In this document: in pieces, positions 1 through 8,321 of the stretch | How positions within the stretch are numbered: the stretch's first letter is position 1 | How the letters are laid out: each line of letters begins with the position of its first letter | From: Thermocrinis minervae | GTDB taxonomy: Bacteria; Aquificota; Aquificia; Aquificales; Aquificaceae | Assembly (NCBI RefSeq): GCF_900142435.1 | Contig: NZ_LT670846.1 | Span: 352,486 to 416,485 of the forward strand | Direction of reading: 5' to 3' | DNA length: 64,000 bases | Notes under the pieces: model-generated | Databases searched by the model: none | Told to the model about the DNA's origin: nothing | Seen by the model: the letters and a program-made list of their open reading frames with translations, nothing else | Translations under genes and position numbers: made by a program

Positions 1-1
1 G

Positions 2-685
2 GTATTTTGTTGGGGATCAGTAGGTTACAGAAGCAGAAAAGGTGTCGGAAGCCTTAAGTTGATAGAACCTAGATTGGGTTCTGAAAAAGAAGAGCTTAAG
101 CTTCTTAAAGATGTTTATTGGCGGAATATACTGGAGAAGGTAGAGGATTTTAGGGATATGACAGAAAAGGGGTTTGATGACCTTCCTTCCCTTAAAAACC
201 TAAAGCTGTTACGAAGAAAGTTGAACTCAAAAGATTTACGTGAGGGGCTTAAAGAATTTAGAGAAGTATACCGGAATATTAGACGTGAAGATAACAATAA
301 GACTCCCGAATATAACACCATAATTAAAAACTTCATGCAAGGAAAAGAAATAAATGAGCAGCATGTACGTGTACCAAACATAGTCTTTGGACTTCCTATA
401 CAGTATAAAGGCAGTGTTATGTTAACATGGAAGGGTCCTCAAAATCAGACGGGTAATAATAGGAGGGCTTCTCTATTTCTCTTTAAAGTTAAAGATAACT
501 ACGTATACGCTATAGGGTTTAAAAGTAAGCTCCTATTAGATGGTGCAAAACTTTACGTAAAATACTTAAAATTAAAAGGTAGAGAGGGTAAGGAAATTGA
601 TGTTGATTTATCTAGTGTTGATCTTTTTGAACAAGCAATAAAAGCTCTAGAGAAAGGAGGGTTTGAGGAGGTTAAAATAGAATGA
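2..685 (+). CDS. cmr1: Cmr1 (type III-B RAMP), 3' part only
   Basis: This is the C-terminal part (about 227 residues) of a Cmr1 RAMP protein. The frame is open to the left edge, so the gene starts outside the window; a TTG at 59 is only an internal codon. The first visible residues contain GYRSRKGVGSL, which matches the glycine-rich loop (SRRGFGSL-like) of Cmr1. Cmr1 caps the 3' end of the crRNA in the Cmr effector complex. The stop codon overlaps the cas10 start as ATGA. The identification also rests on position, directly before cas10-cmr3-4-5-6. The middle and end of the protein are too divergent to name motifs. Confidence 0.8.
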   Translation, partial: VFCWGSVGYRSRKGVGSLKLIEPRLGSEKEELKLLKDVYWRNILEKVEDFRDMTEKGFDDLPSLKNLKLLRRKLNSKDLREGLKEFREVYRNIRREDNNKTPEYNTIIKNFMQGKEINEQHVRVPNIVFGLPIQYKGSVMLTWKGPQNQTGNNRRASLFLFKVKDNYVYAIGFKSKLLLDGAKLYVKYLKLKGREGKEIDVDLSSVDLFEQAIKALEKGGFEEVKIE

Positions 686-2574
686 ATAAGTACCTAACCG
701 TATTTAGCTTTTCACCAGTACAGAGTTTTATAGAAGCCTCGAGGAAGTTAAAGGATCTATTTACGGCAAGCTACATACTTTCATACCTCACCAAAGAAAC
801 TGCAAAAGATTATCAAGATTCTCTTGTGTTTCCTATGGAGGTAAAGGATGATAGTAACAAAGCTAACTGGCCTCTTGCAAACTATCCAAACAGGTTTGTT
901 ATCCTGACTGAAGAAAAAGTTGATTGTGAAAAGTTAAAAGAGAACTTTAACAATGCTTGGAGAGGGATTTGGGAAAAAGTTCTCAAATATCTAAAAGATA
1001 AGTATGAAAACTTTCCAGAAGATCAGTTTAAGCTACACGTACAGAATTACTTTCAGACTTTTTGCCATTGTCAAGAGTTTATAGATAGAGACAAATGGAA
1101 ACAGTTGTTGGATTATAAAGAAGATGATAACGAAGATTATGGAAGTAATCCATACGTCTACACGTACGATATTGCTGAAAGAATACTAGGTTCAAAGAAG
1201 AGTAGAAGGTTTTACAAACCACTCTTTGACAAATACAAACATGGCGATCACTACCCGGACGGCTGCACTCTATGCGGTGAAAGGCTCCATCTTGCTCTTG
1301 ATTGGAAAGAGTTGCAAAATAAGTTACCAAAAGGATATCTTGCAGAGAGTGAAAAGCTGTGCGGAGTGTGCTTAGTTAAGAGGCTTGCATGGGATGAGGT
1401 ATTTTCTGCAAAAAATCAAAGTGAAGTAAACTTTCCTTCCGTAGAAGAGGTTGCTGGTATAAAGTTTAAAAAGGCTTTTATTGATAAACTAGAGAAAGAT
1501 GAAGACTTACAGAAAAGCATAGAGAATATATTTGAGCTGCTACCAAGCAAATTTAAGATAAATACAAACCCTATATTTATAAAAATTTTGGAAGAGGATA
1601 AAAACATACCTGCTATCGACAAATTTGCAAGCTTTGTAAACATAGATAGTGAAGTTTTTAGAAGGTTTGATGACGAATTTTGGCTTAAAGAGCTAGAAGA
1701 AGAATATCCAGAAGAAATAGGCAAAATCAAGGAAGCTTTTAACAAACTTAAACAACTTTTTGAAAGGGAAGATCTCAAAGGGTACAGACATAGAAATGCC
1801 TATTATGCCATACTTCTAGCAGATGGTGACGATATGGGTAGGTGGCTTGGTCCTAAAAAAGATTTTAGAGGAGAAGAGCTTACCGATGAATTCCATAAGA
1901 ATTTTTCGAAAAAACTCAGTGATTTTGCAGGAAGTGTGATTAAAGATAAGAAGATGCCTTTTCTGCCCGTTTATGCTGGTGGTGACGACATACTTGCCTT
2001 TCTGCATCCCTTAGACGCCTTGGACTATGCTTATGAAAAGGTGGAAGAATTTAAAAATACACTTTGGGGAAAGGGTAGTATGAGCGCCGGTATTCTTATA
2101 ACCCATGTTAAGTCTCATTTACAGATGGCTTTAAAGTATGTGAGGGATTTGGAAAAGAAGGCTAAAAACTTTAAAAGGATATCTCAAAAAGGTTCTCTAT
2201 GCATAGGTATTCTTACACATTCAGGTAATTTTAGGAGTGTAGTCCTAAACTGGGAAGATTTAGACACACTGAAAAAGTTGATAGAAGCTTTTAAGTCTGA
2301 GGATCTGAGTTCTAACCTTGCGTACACTATCAGAGAAATAAAAAAACTAACAGATAAGAATGTAATAGGATCCATGTTGAAAAGATATTTCCTCAGAAAA
2401 TCGGTGAATCCTGAATCTATTTTATCCTTACATGAACAAGTGTTTAAAAACTTTTTCTTAGATAAACATGAATTTTTAGCTTCTAAAGCTTTGGAAAATC
2501 TGCTTGACGCGTTGTACGTGGCTAGATTCTTGGCACGTAACGTGGAGGGCTTTGAGAATGTTCAGGGTGTATAA
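682..2574 (+). CDS. cmr2: Cas10/Cmr2, HD-less cyclase subunit
   Basis: Large subunit of the Cmr complex, 630 residues. It begins directly with the FSFSPVQSFIEASRKLKDL signature that in full-length Cmr2 follows the HD nuclease domain. No HD pair is visible, so target-activated ssDNase activity is probably absent. A zinc-finger CxxC pair lies at residues 195-198 and 227-230. The first palm motif (DGDD, 381-384) and the GGDD cyclase motif (433-436) are intact, so synthesis of cyclic oligoadenylate from ATP is expected. An SD-like GAGGAGG at 664-670 precedes the ATG, which overlaps the cmr1 stop. Family assignment is secure; loss of HD is read from the sequence, and loss of activity is inferred. 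Confidence 0.95.
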   Translation: MNKYLTVFSFSPVQSFIEASRKLKDLFTASYILSYLTKETAKDYQDSLVFPMEVKDDSNKANWPLANYPNRFVILTEEKVDCEKLKENFNNAWRGIWEKVLKYLKDKYENFPEDQFKLHVQNYFQTFCHCQEFIDRDKWKQLLDYKEDDNEDYGSNPYVYTYDIAERILGSKKSRRFYKPLFDKYKHGDHYPDGCTLCGERLHLALDWKELQNKLPKGYLAESEKLCGVCLVKRLAWDEVFSAKNQSEVNFPSVEEVAGIKFKKAFIDKLEKDEDLQKSIENIFELLPSKFKINTNPIFIKILEEDKNIPAIDKFASFVNIDSEVFRRFDDEFWLKELEEEYPEEIGKIKEAFNKLKQLFEREDLKGYRHRNAYYAILLADGDDMGRWLGPKKDFRGEELTDEFHKNFSKKLSDFAGSVIKDKKMPFLPVYAGGDDILAFLHPLDALDYAYEKVEEFKNTLWGKGSMSAGILITHVKSHLQMALKYVRDLEKKAKNFKRISQKGSLCIGILTHSGNFRSVVLNWEDLDTLKKLIEAFKSEDLSSNLAYTIREIKKLTDKNVIGSMLKRYFLRKSVNPESILSLHEQVFKNFFLDKHEFLASKALENLLDALYVARFLARNVEGFENVQGV

Positions 2575-3559
2575 GATCATACCCTGTAAGGAGCTTATGT
2601 TTGGGAGCCTTAAGCATTTTGTAGCTGGAGAGTCTCATTACTACACGAGTTCCGAGAGTCTAAACATAATGAGATTTTTTAAACTGGTGGAAGATCTAAA
2701 GGAAGAAGAATTCGTTAAAATATGCGCAGTTGGCTTTTTCTCAGAGTCTGATGGAAGCTTTTTGGTTCCATTGCCTGCAGACATACTCTTCCCAAGAAAA
2801 GGAAGAGAAGGAAATCCAGTCATGGCTAAGTATAGAGAAGATTACGTCTTTATTAAAGGAACTTTGGAGCACTACGAGTACAAGAGGGCATACGTTAAGC
2901 TTAGTTGTTTGCTCAAGGACTACCTCCACGGAAGGTTGGATTGCTTTAATAAACGTGATGACAATAAAGAAGGTGATAAAGAGGGTATACTAGAAGAAAG
3001 CAGTATACTAAAAAGAGAACAGAAGGTGGGTTTGGGCGTGGATTATGAAAGCAAAACGTCCAAGGAAGGAAGATTGTACTTTACGCAGAGGTTAGGAGTG
3101 CGTAGTAATTATTTTCTCTCCATCCTCGTCGAAGGTAAACTAAGGGAGGCTGAATCCTTCGTAGGTGCTGAGAGAACAAGGGCGTTCGTTAAGGATTCTG
3201 GATTGTATGTAAAGAGCTTGGAAGAACTGCAGAATATTAAAGAAGGTGAATTTTACAAGTTCTACCTTCTCTCCCATGCTTTCTTTGATGATAGCAAAGT
3301 TTACATAAACGGTATTGAGTTTGAGCTTAAGTGGATTTTCTCGGCGGGAGCTGAGTGGATATCTGGATGGAGAAAACCAGCCCTTTACATGCTAAGGCCA
3401 GGTTCTGTGTTGGTATTAAGGGCAAAGACCTCTGGAAATGTCAGAAGGCTGTGTCAGATAGAAGCGTTTGAGGGAGTTATAAATATTATAGAAGGTAAGA
3501 GGAGCTTTTTAGACTTTGGATGGAATACTGGGATAATCATGAGGGAGGTAAACACATGA
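2558..3559 (+). CDS. cmr3: Cmr3 RAMP protein
   Basis: Cmr3 binds the 5' handle region of the crRNA and contacts Cas10 in the Cmr complex. The best start is the ATG at 2558, eight bases after GGAGGG (2544-2549); it overlaps the 3' end of cas10 by 17 bases and gives 333 residues. Family features are a GLGVDYESKTSKEGRLYFTQ segment (the 'eGrLY' motif of Cmr3/Csm4-type RAMPs) and a late PGSVLVLRA strand. A charged linker rich in Lys, Asp and Glu precedes the GLG segment and looks like an insertion. The frame is open further upstream to 2504, but that region lies inside cas10 and lacks family similarity. Confidence 0.88.
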   Translation: MFRVYKIIPCKELMFGSLKHFVAGESHYYTSSESLNIMRFFKLVEDLKEEEFVKICAVGFFSESDGSFLVPLPADILFPRKGREGNPVMAKYREDYVFIKGTLEHYEYKRAYVKLSCLLKDYLHGRLDCFNKRDDNKEGDKEGILEESSILKREQKVGLGVDYESKTSKEGRLYFTQRLGVRSNYFLSILVEGKLREAESFVGAERTRAFVKDSGLYVKSLEELQNIKEGEFYKFYLLSHAFFDDSKVYINGIEFELKWIFSAGAEWISGWRKPALYMLRPGSVLVLRAKTSGNVRRLCQIEAFEGVINIIEGKRSFLDFGWNTGIIMREVNT

Positions 3560-4464
3560 AAGAGTATTTGTTCTTCTTCCGTGTAATAACTCCCATGCAC
3601 ATAGGTGTAGGCTCTGGAATAGGTCATATAGACTTACCCATCTACAGGGAGGTTCCTACCAACTTTCCAGCAATACCAGCAAGCAGCATAAAGGGAGTCC
3701 TTCGCCAAAGGTGGCTAGAAAGCACTCTAAAGCATTCTGGAAAAGGTTCTCTAAAGGAGTATGATGAAGCTTTAGAAAAGGGAGAGGATGAATCTCCTTG
3801 TGTAAAGCTTTCTTCTAAAATCTTTGGTAGTCAAAAAGGTGAAGGAAGCTTGGTGGTTTATGATGGGAGAATCCTTTTCTTCCCTGTAAGGTCTGTAAAA
3901 GGAATATTTGCTTATGTTACGTGTCCATATGTGCTAAAGCGTTTTGAACAAGATACAAATATAGCAGTAACTATGTCTGACTACGAGAATCTTAAGGATG
4001 GGGAAACCATCGTCCTTAACAGCGAGGAGATAGTGTACGAGAAAGGTGATAAACTCTATTTAGTGCTTGAGGAGTTTGCCTTTTCTGTATGTGAAAGGAG
4101 AAATGATCAATTATGGAACTTGGCAAAGAAAATAGGTATCAGACCGAAACGTATAGCTGTAGTTTCAGATAGCGTTTTTTCTCATATGGTAGAAAGCTAT
4201 ACAGAGGTCCAAACCCATACGAAGATAGATCTTACCACAGGTACTGTAGAGGAAGGAGCTTTGTGGACAGAAGAGTACGTACCACCAGAAACGATTTTTT
4301 ATGTAAAGATGCAGCTTTTGAATTCTGGTCAATTACCTGATTGCGAAGAAGTTAAATTTAGTAGCTGGCTTTCTCAAGAAGTTAAAGCTCTTATGATAGG
4401 GGGCAACACAACTACAGGAAAAGGACTTGTGGAGGTTGTAAACTATGATGAAAAAGCTACATGA
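3556..4464 (+). CDS. cmr4: Cmr4 backbone RNase
   Basis: Cmr4 forms the helical backbone of the complex and cuts target RNA at 6-nt intervals. The start is the ATG at 3556 overlapping the cmr3 stop (ATGA), giving 302 residues. The N-terminus carries HIGVGSGIGHIDLPIYRE, followed by the IPASSIKGVLR motif of RAMPs. Asp26 falls in the DLPI loop at the position of the catalytic aspartate known from Pyrococcus Cmr4, so RNA cleavage should be preserved. A C-terminal glycine-rich GGNTTTGKG loop is also visible. Retained RNase activity could serve to switch off cyclase signalling once target RNA is cut. Confidence 0.93.
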   Translation: MKEYLFFFRVITPMHIGVGSGIGHIDLPIYREVPTNFPAIPASSIKGVLRQRWLESTLKHSGKGSLKEYDEALEKGEDESPCVKLSSKIFGSQKGEGSLVVYDGRILFFPVRSVKGIFAYVTCPYVLKRFEQDTNIAVTMSDYENLKDGETIVLNSEEIVYEKGDKLYLVLEEFAFSVCERRNDQLWNLAKKIGIRPKRIAVVSDSVFSHMVESYTEVQTHTKIDLTTGTVEEGALWTEEYVPPETIFYVKMQLLNSGQLPDCEEVKFSSWLSQEVKALMIGGNTTTGKGLVEVVNYDEKAT

Positions 4465-4831
4465 ACAAGAGTTTGCAGAGTGTGCCTGGAAATGTGTAAA
4501 TAAAGTAAAAAATGAGAAATACAAGGATAAATACAAAAGCCTTGCCAAAAGATTGCCCTCTATGATAAATGCAAACGGCCTTTTAACGACGGTAGCCTTT
4601 CTTAAGTCGAAAAAAGGATCGAAGGAACATACAGAGATTTTAAAACATCTAGCTACCTTTTTACTTAAAGAGACTGAAAAAGGTAACAACTCTACAGATG
4701 AGGAGCTTATAAAGAAGCTTATATATTCTGACTTTTCTGAGTATCTTTACTACACAAAGGTTGCCTTAAGGTTTGCTGTATGGCTTAAAAGGATGGCGGA
4801 GGCGGAGATTGAGGGTACCGATGAAGATTGA
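4445..4831 (+). CDS. cmr5: Cmr5 small subunit
   Basis: Small, largely helical protein of 128 residues matching Cmr5, the minor-filament subunit that lines the Cmr4 backbone. It shows the usual N-terminal helix pattern and a conserved AKRLPSMINANGL stretch (the 'lP.mi..nGL..tlaF' region). Two adjacent ATGs (4445 and 4448) could start it; both lie inside the end of cmr4. It ends by overlapping the cmr6 start. Position between cmr4 and cmr6 supports the call. Confidence 0.87.
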   Translation: MMKKLHEQEFAECAWKCVNKVKNEKYKDKYKSLAKRLPSMINANGLLTTVAFLKSKKGSKEHTEILKHLATFLLKETEKGNNSTDEELIKKLIYSDFSEYLYYTKVALRFAVWLKRMAEAEIEGTDED

Positions 4832-5690
4832 GAATATTAAGGAAATAGAAAGCATAGAGAACATATCGCTTGCTTTCAATAAACTTTTGCCCATGATTGA
4901 AATAATTAAGATTGAGAAGGAGAAAAAAGAAGAAAAACATATTTCAGCAAGGTTTCTAAGCAATTTGAAAGAAGTTCTGAGAAAAAAATATTATGCTAAA
5001 GATGTTGTTAGGCTATATAATGCTGCGGAAAATTTAACTATAAAGATGAGAAAATTTACTCTAAAAGCTGGCTATCGTCTTGCTATAGGTCTTGGAAATC
5101 CGTCCTTCATAGAAAACGGTTTTGCTTTCTATCCCACTTATGGAATACCTTACATACCAGGAAGTTCCCTAAAGGGTATCACGAGAAATCTTTTTATACT
5201 CATTGTGTCTGAACATCTGAATCGTGATGCAAAGTCTGTTGAAGAAGATCTTATGAATGAGAAGTTTGATAACAGTAAAGTACCCTTGTACCTGTTCGAG
5301 GACAATTTTGGAGAGTGGGAGCTACAAGAAACTTTTAACGTACTCTTTGGAACTAAAAATAGAGAAGGTAAGGTAATCTTCTTTGATGCCTTTCCTAAGA
5401 GTTTAACCTTAGACGATATAGAGATAGACATAATGAATCCACACTACCAACCTTACTATACAAACCCAAAGGAAAAGCCACCTATAGACTGTTATAATCC
5501 AGTCCCTATACACTATATGGTTTTGAAGGAAGGAGTAGAGTTTGAGTTTGTTTTAGGTGTTGCTAATGACACAGATCCTAGGTACCTTGAACTTGCTGAA
5601 AGGCTTCTAAAAGCCGTATTAAAGAGCTTTGGAGTTGGAGCTAAAAGAAGGAAAGGCTATGGTTGGTTTATTGAGGAGGCTAATAGGTGA
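4821..5690 (+). CDS. cmr6: Cmr6 RAMP protein
   Basis: Cmr6 sits at the crRNA 3' side of the backbone next to Cmr1. The preferred start is the ATG at 4821, overlapping cmr5 by 11 bases, which gives 289 residues; the open frame extends to 4773 but that part is a basic stretch inside cmr5. The PYIPGSSLKGITRNL segment is the diagnostic RAMP motif of Cmr6, and a second glycine-rich loop (GVGAKRRKGYGWF) lies at the C-terminus, again typical. The downstream membrane gene starts inside the last codons. Confidence 0.92.
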   Translation: MKIENIKEIESIENISLAFNKLLPMIEIIKIEKEKKEEKHISARFLSNLKEVLRKKYYAKDVVRLYNAAENLTIKMRKFTLKAGYRLAIGLGNPSFIENGFAFYPTYGIPYIPGSSLKGITRNLFILIVSEHLNRDAKSVEEDLMNEKFDNSKVPLYLFEDNFGEWELQETFNVLFGTKNREGKVIFFDAFPKSLTLDDIEIDIMNPHYQPYYTNPKEKPPIDCYNPVPIHYMVLKEGVEFEFVLGVANDTDPRYLELAERLLKAVLKSFGVGAKRRKGYGWFIEEANR

Positions 5691-6666
5691 GTTTAAGACT
5701 GTTTGGCCTTTAATCTTTTATGGTTTCGTAACAGTACTTCCTTATTTTGCATCTAAACATCAATTGTTGAATTTAGAGGATAAAACTGTGTATTTTTTAG
5801 TCCTCTTAATCTTTGTACTTATAGACATCATCTATGTATATTCATGGGTGTTAAATAAACCACATTACAGTTTTAATAAGGTAGCCCTTTCTTTTCTATC
5901 TGGATCTTTTCCGACCGTTGCTACCGTAATAGCTCTAGCCATCTTTACTATATATAACTCTTGGCTTGCAGATTATTTAAAAGATGGTGACATTAAAAAT
6001 ACAGTAATAAACATTTTATTCCTTTTTGGTCTTCCTTTCGCCTTCCTTGTATCCTTACCAGAACTAAAGAAGATTGAAGTTTCTCGTGACGTAAAACCAA
6101 AGAAGGTCTATATATGTGCACTGTCTTTGCTGGATGAGAAGAAGCGGGACGAGTTAGAAAAAGCTATTAAGGAAGGCGCAAGTGGAGAGGATCTTCTTAA
6201 CAAGTTTAATATAAGTTGGACTATGATTTACGAAAGTTTAAGAAATCATAAAGATAGTTTAGAAAATTGGTATCTACTCGTGAGTAATGAATCTAGAAAA
6301 CAGTTGTGTCTTTTTAAAAAATTCATACGGGCATGTTTTGATAATGATGCAACCGCACATAGAATATTAAAAGCAATAAGAGTAATACCAAAGGAAGGTG
6401 GCTTAGATTTTAATGATTTCGAGACGATTAGGGATGAACTATTGTATGTTCTAAAGGAAATAAAAAGGATGGGATATGATGATGAAGATGTATCTGTGTT
6501 TATAAGTCCTGGCACTTCTGCTGTTACCATTGCTTTTACTCTGTTTGCTGTAAGGGAAGGTGTGCAAGTAGAGTACAAACCTCAGGGGAAAGGTGATAAG
6601 ATTACTGCTATTAATGTTGGCCCAAGGGACCTCTTTGCTCTCAACTCGGAGATTTTGTTAAAATAA
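5659..6666 (+). CDS. Four-TM membrane protein with C-terminal CARF-like domain, putative type III effector
   Basis: I see 335 residues from the ATG at 5659, which follows AGAAGG by seven bases and overlaps cmr6 by 32 bases. Four hydrophobic segments lie at about 14-31, 43-65, 75-103 and 115-134. A soluble domain from about 147 to 335 follows, with alternating strands and helices: KKVYICALSLL (first strand), WYLLVSNES, IRVIPKEGGLDFNDFETI and VSVFISPGTSAVTIAF. The PGTS loop followed by a helix resembles the T/S-G-G-T-K motif of CARF domains, which bind cyclic oligoadenylates. The basic N-terminus (LLRR) suggests N-in and a cytoplasmic CARF. Being last in a cmr operon whose Cas10 lacks HD, it is probably the signalled effector. 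Known relatives in concept are Cam1 and Csx23; four TM helices before the CARF does not match either as I know them. No nuclease motif is visible. Confidence 0.75.
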   Translation: MVGLLRRLIGEFKTVWPLIFYGFVTVLPYFASKHQLLNLEDKTVYFLVLLIFVLIDIIYVYSWVLNKPHYSFNKVALSFLSGSFPTVATVIALAIFTIYNSWLADYLKDGDIKNTVINILFLFGLPFAFLVSLPELKKIEVSRDVKPKKVYICALSLLDEKKRDELEKAIKEGASGEDLLNKFNISWTMIYESLRNHKDSLENWYLLVSNESRKQLCLFKKFIRACFDNDATAHRILKAIRVIPKEGGLDFNDFETIRDELLYVLKEIKRMGYDDEDVSVFISPGTSAVTIAFTLFAVREGVQVEYKPQGKGDKITAINVGPRDLFALNSEILLK

Positions 6667-6676
6667 TAGATTCAGA

Positions 6677-7555
6677 ATGAAGCATCTCATAAGTGTAAAA
6701 GATCTTACAAAGGAGGATGTGGAATCCTTCTATAAGCTCTTTTTGGATTTTAAGAAGGGAAGAAGAGAGTTTTTAGAGGGGCATGTGGCGCTTCTTTTCC
6801 TTGAGGCTTCTACGCGGACACGTTTTTCTTTTGAGCTTGCCTGTAGAGAGCTTGGCTTAAACACTTACTATGCTGGTAGGGGAGAGACCTCCATAGAGAA
6901 AGGAGAGAGCTTTTACCATACTTTGAAGGTACTAGAGAGTATGGGTTACAGGGCAGTGATTTTTAGAGTACCCTTCGTCCTTTTTCCTTATGATCCTTAC
7001 CTTTCTTTGAGCATTTCCCTTATAAACGCAGGTGATGGAACTCATCAGCATCCTACTCAAGGTCTTGTGGACTTATTCACACTGCTTGAAGTATTTGGTA
7101 AGGTAGAAGGTTTAAACATCCTTTACGTAGGTGATGTAAAGCATAGCAGGGTTTTTAGGTCTGGCGCTTATCTTTTTAACATGTTTGGAGCTCGTGTAGC
7201 TGTCTGCGGTCCCAGTGTTCTAATTCCAGAGGATCTTTCTCCTTTTGAGGCACAGTACATACCTGATGTGGATGAAGGTATAGAGTGGGCCCATGTGGTC
7301 ATATGGCTAAGACTTCAGGAGGAAAGGTTCCTTCAGAGCTATGTTCCTTCTAAGGAGAGTTATTTTTTGCAGTATGGGCTTACAAAGGAGAGGTACAAGA
7401 AGCTTAAGAGCTTTTTCATGCATCCTGGACCTGCAAACCTAGGCGTGGACGTAGATCCTGAACTCATACACGCGGAGAAGTCTTTATACTTAAAACAGGC
7501 CAGCAATGGACCTTTTGTAAGAATGGCAGTGTTGTACAAACTCTTATCATCGTAG
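6677..7555 (+). CDS. pyrB: Aspartate carbamoyltransferase, catalytic chain
   Basis: PyrB joins carbamoyl phosphate to aspartate in pyrimidine synthesis. The 292-residue protein has the carbamoyl-phosphate motif STRTR (45-49) and the HPTQ motif (125-128) in GDGTHQHPTQGLVDLFT, which separate it from ornithine carbamoyltransferase (argF lies at 18175). A late HPGPANLGVDVDP segment matches the PyrB active-site region. It starts only ten bases after the CRISPR-linked membrane gene, so read-through transcription is possible, but its base composition is that of the host genes. No pyrI regulatory chain is nearby. Confidence 0.95.
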   Translation: MKHLISVKDLTKEDVESFYKLFLDFKKGRREFLEGHVALLFLEASTRTRFSFELACRELGLNTYYAGRGETSIEKGESFYHTLKVLESMGYRAVIFRVPFVLFPYDPYLSLSISLINAGDGTHQHPTQGLVDLFTLLEVFGKVEGLNILYVGDVKHSRVFRSGAYLFNMFGARVAVCGPSVLIPEDLSPFEAQYIPDVDEGIEWAHVVIWLRLQEERFLQSYVPSKESYFLQYGLTKERYKKLKSFFMHPGPANLGVDVDPELIHAEKSLYLKQASNGPFVRMAVLYKLLSS

Positions 7556-7559
7556 TGCC

Positions 7560-8306
7560 ATGGGTATAGAAGACGAGCTGAAGATAATAGGCGAGCTTAG
7601 GATAAAGCAGGGCGATACTTGGAGAGTGCTCAAGATAATGAGTGAGTTTGTCCAGGGCTTTGATGAACTCTCCAAGGTGGGTCCTGCTGTGACCTTCTTC
7701 GGAAGCTCACGCTTTGACCAAAGCAATTACCTTTATAAGCAAGCCTACAGAGCTGCTTATCTTCTTGGATCTGTTGGATTTCACATAGTTACAGGCGGTG
7801 GACCTGGTATAATGGAAGCTGCAAACAGGGGTGCCCACGATGCTGGAACTTTGTCCGTAGGCCTGAACATAGAAATTCCAAGGGAGCAGAAGCCAAACCC
7901 ATATCAGAACCTTTCCCTTAAGTTTGACTACTTCTTTGTGAGAAAGGTGATGCTTCTAAAGTATTCCATGGCATATGTAATATTCCCAGGTGGTTTTGGT
8001 ACCCTTGACGAACTTTTTGAAGCCCTCACGCTTATGCAAACAGGTAAGATACCCCGATTTCCTCTCATACTCTTTGACAGTAGCTACTGGGAACCGCTGA
8101 TTGACTTCATGAGGAGTAACATGATAGGGTACAAAACCATAGATGAGGATGACATCAATCTTCTTACCCTGGTAAACACTCCCGAAGAAGTGCTTGACCT
8201 TGTAATAAATGAAGCCAGGATAAGATTTAAGCAGTACGAAAAGGAAGACCCAGCAAACCCTATCATTGAGAAGCTGAAGGCCATCCTTGAGAAAGTTAAG
8301 GTCTAA
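7560..8306 (+). CDS. LOG family protein (TIGR00730-type nucleotide hydrolase)
   Basis: 248 residues with the two hallmark motifs of the LOG / 'lysine decarboxylase-like' Rossmann family: GGGPGIMEA (79-87) and PGGFGTLDE (143-151). Characterised members are phosphoribohydrolases that release a base from nucleoside 5'-monophosphates. The first 40 residues form a helical extension seen in the longer bacterial subfamily. It follows pyrB by four bases, consistent with co-transcription and a nucleotide-salvage or housekeeping role. The substrate cannot be told from sequence. Confidence 0.9.
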   Translation: MGIEDELKIIGELRIKQGDTWRVLKIMSEFVQGFDELSKVGPAVTFFGSSRFDQSNYLYKQAYRAAYLLGSVGFHIVTGGGPGIMEAANRGAHDAGTLSVGLNIEIPREQKPNPYQNLSLKFDYFFVRKVMLLKYSMAYVIFPGGFGTLDELFEALTLMQTGKIPRFPLILFDSSYWEPLIDFMRSNMIGYKTIDEDDINLLTLVNTPEEVLDLVINEARIRFKQYEKEDPANPIIEKLKAILEKVKV

Positions 8307-8308
8307 TA

Positions 8309-8314
8309 TATATT
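8309..8314 (+). promoter_or_regulatory. TATATT -10-like box before mnmA
   Basis: TATATT ends seven bases before the GTG start of mnmA, and no Shine-Dalgarno sequence is present. The spacing would put the transcript start at the start codon. No clear -35 box is seen. Confidence 0.35.
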
Positions 8315-8321
8315 TACCTCT

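Noticed and set aside
59-685. Complete 208-residue gene starting at TTG 59
   Set aside because: The frame is open to the left edge and the upstream residues carry the Cmr1 glycine-rich loop, so this is a truncated cmr1.
2504-2557. Longer N-terminus for Cmr3
   Set aside because: It lies inside cas10, has no family similarity, and a well-placed SD precedes the ATG at 2558.
5629-5658. Longer N-terminus for the membrane CARF-like protein
   Set aside because: It would start from a TTG deep in cmr6; the ATG at 5659 has a better SD and still includes all four TM helices.
1-6676. CRISPR array next to the cmr operon
   Set aside because: No regularly spaced direct repeats of 25-40 bases are visible anywhere in the window; an array may lie left of it.
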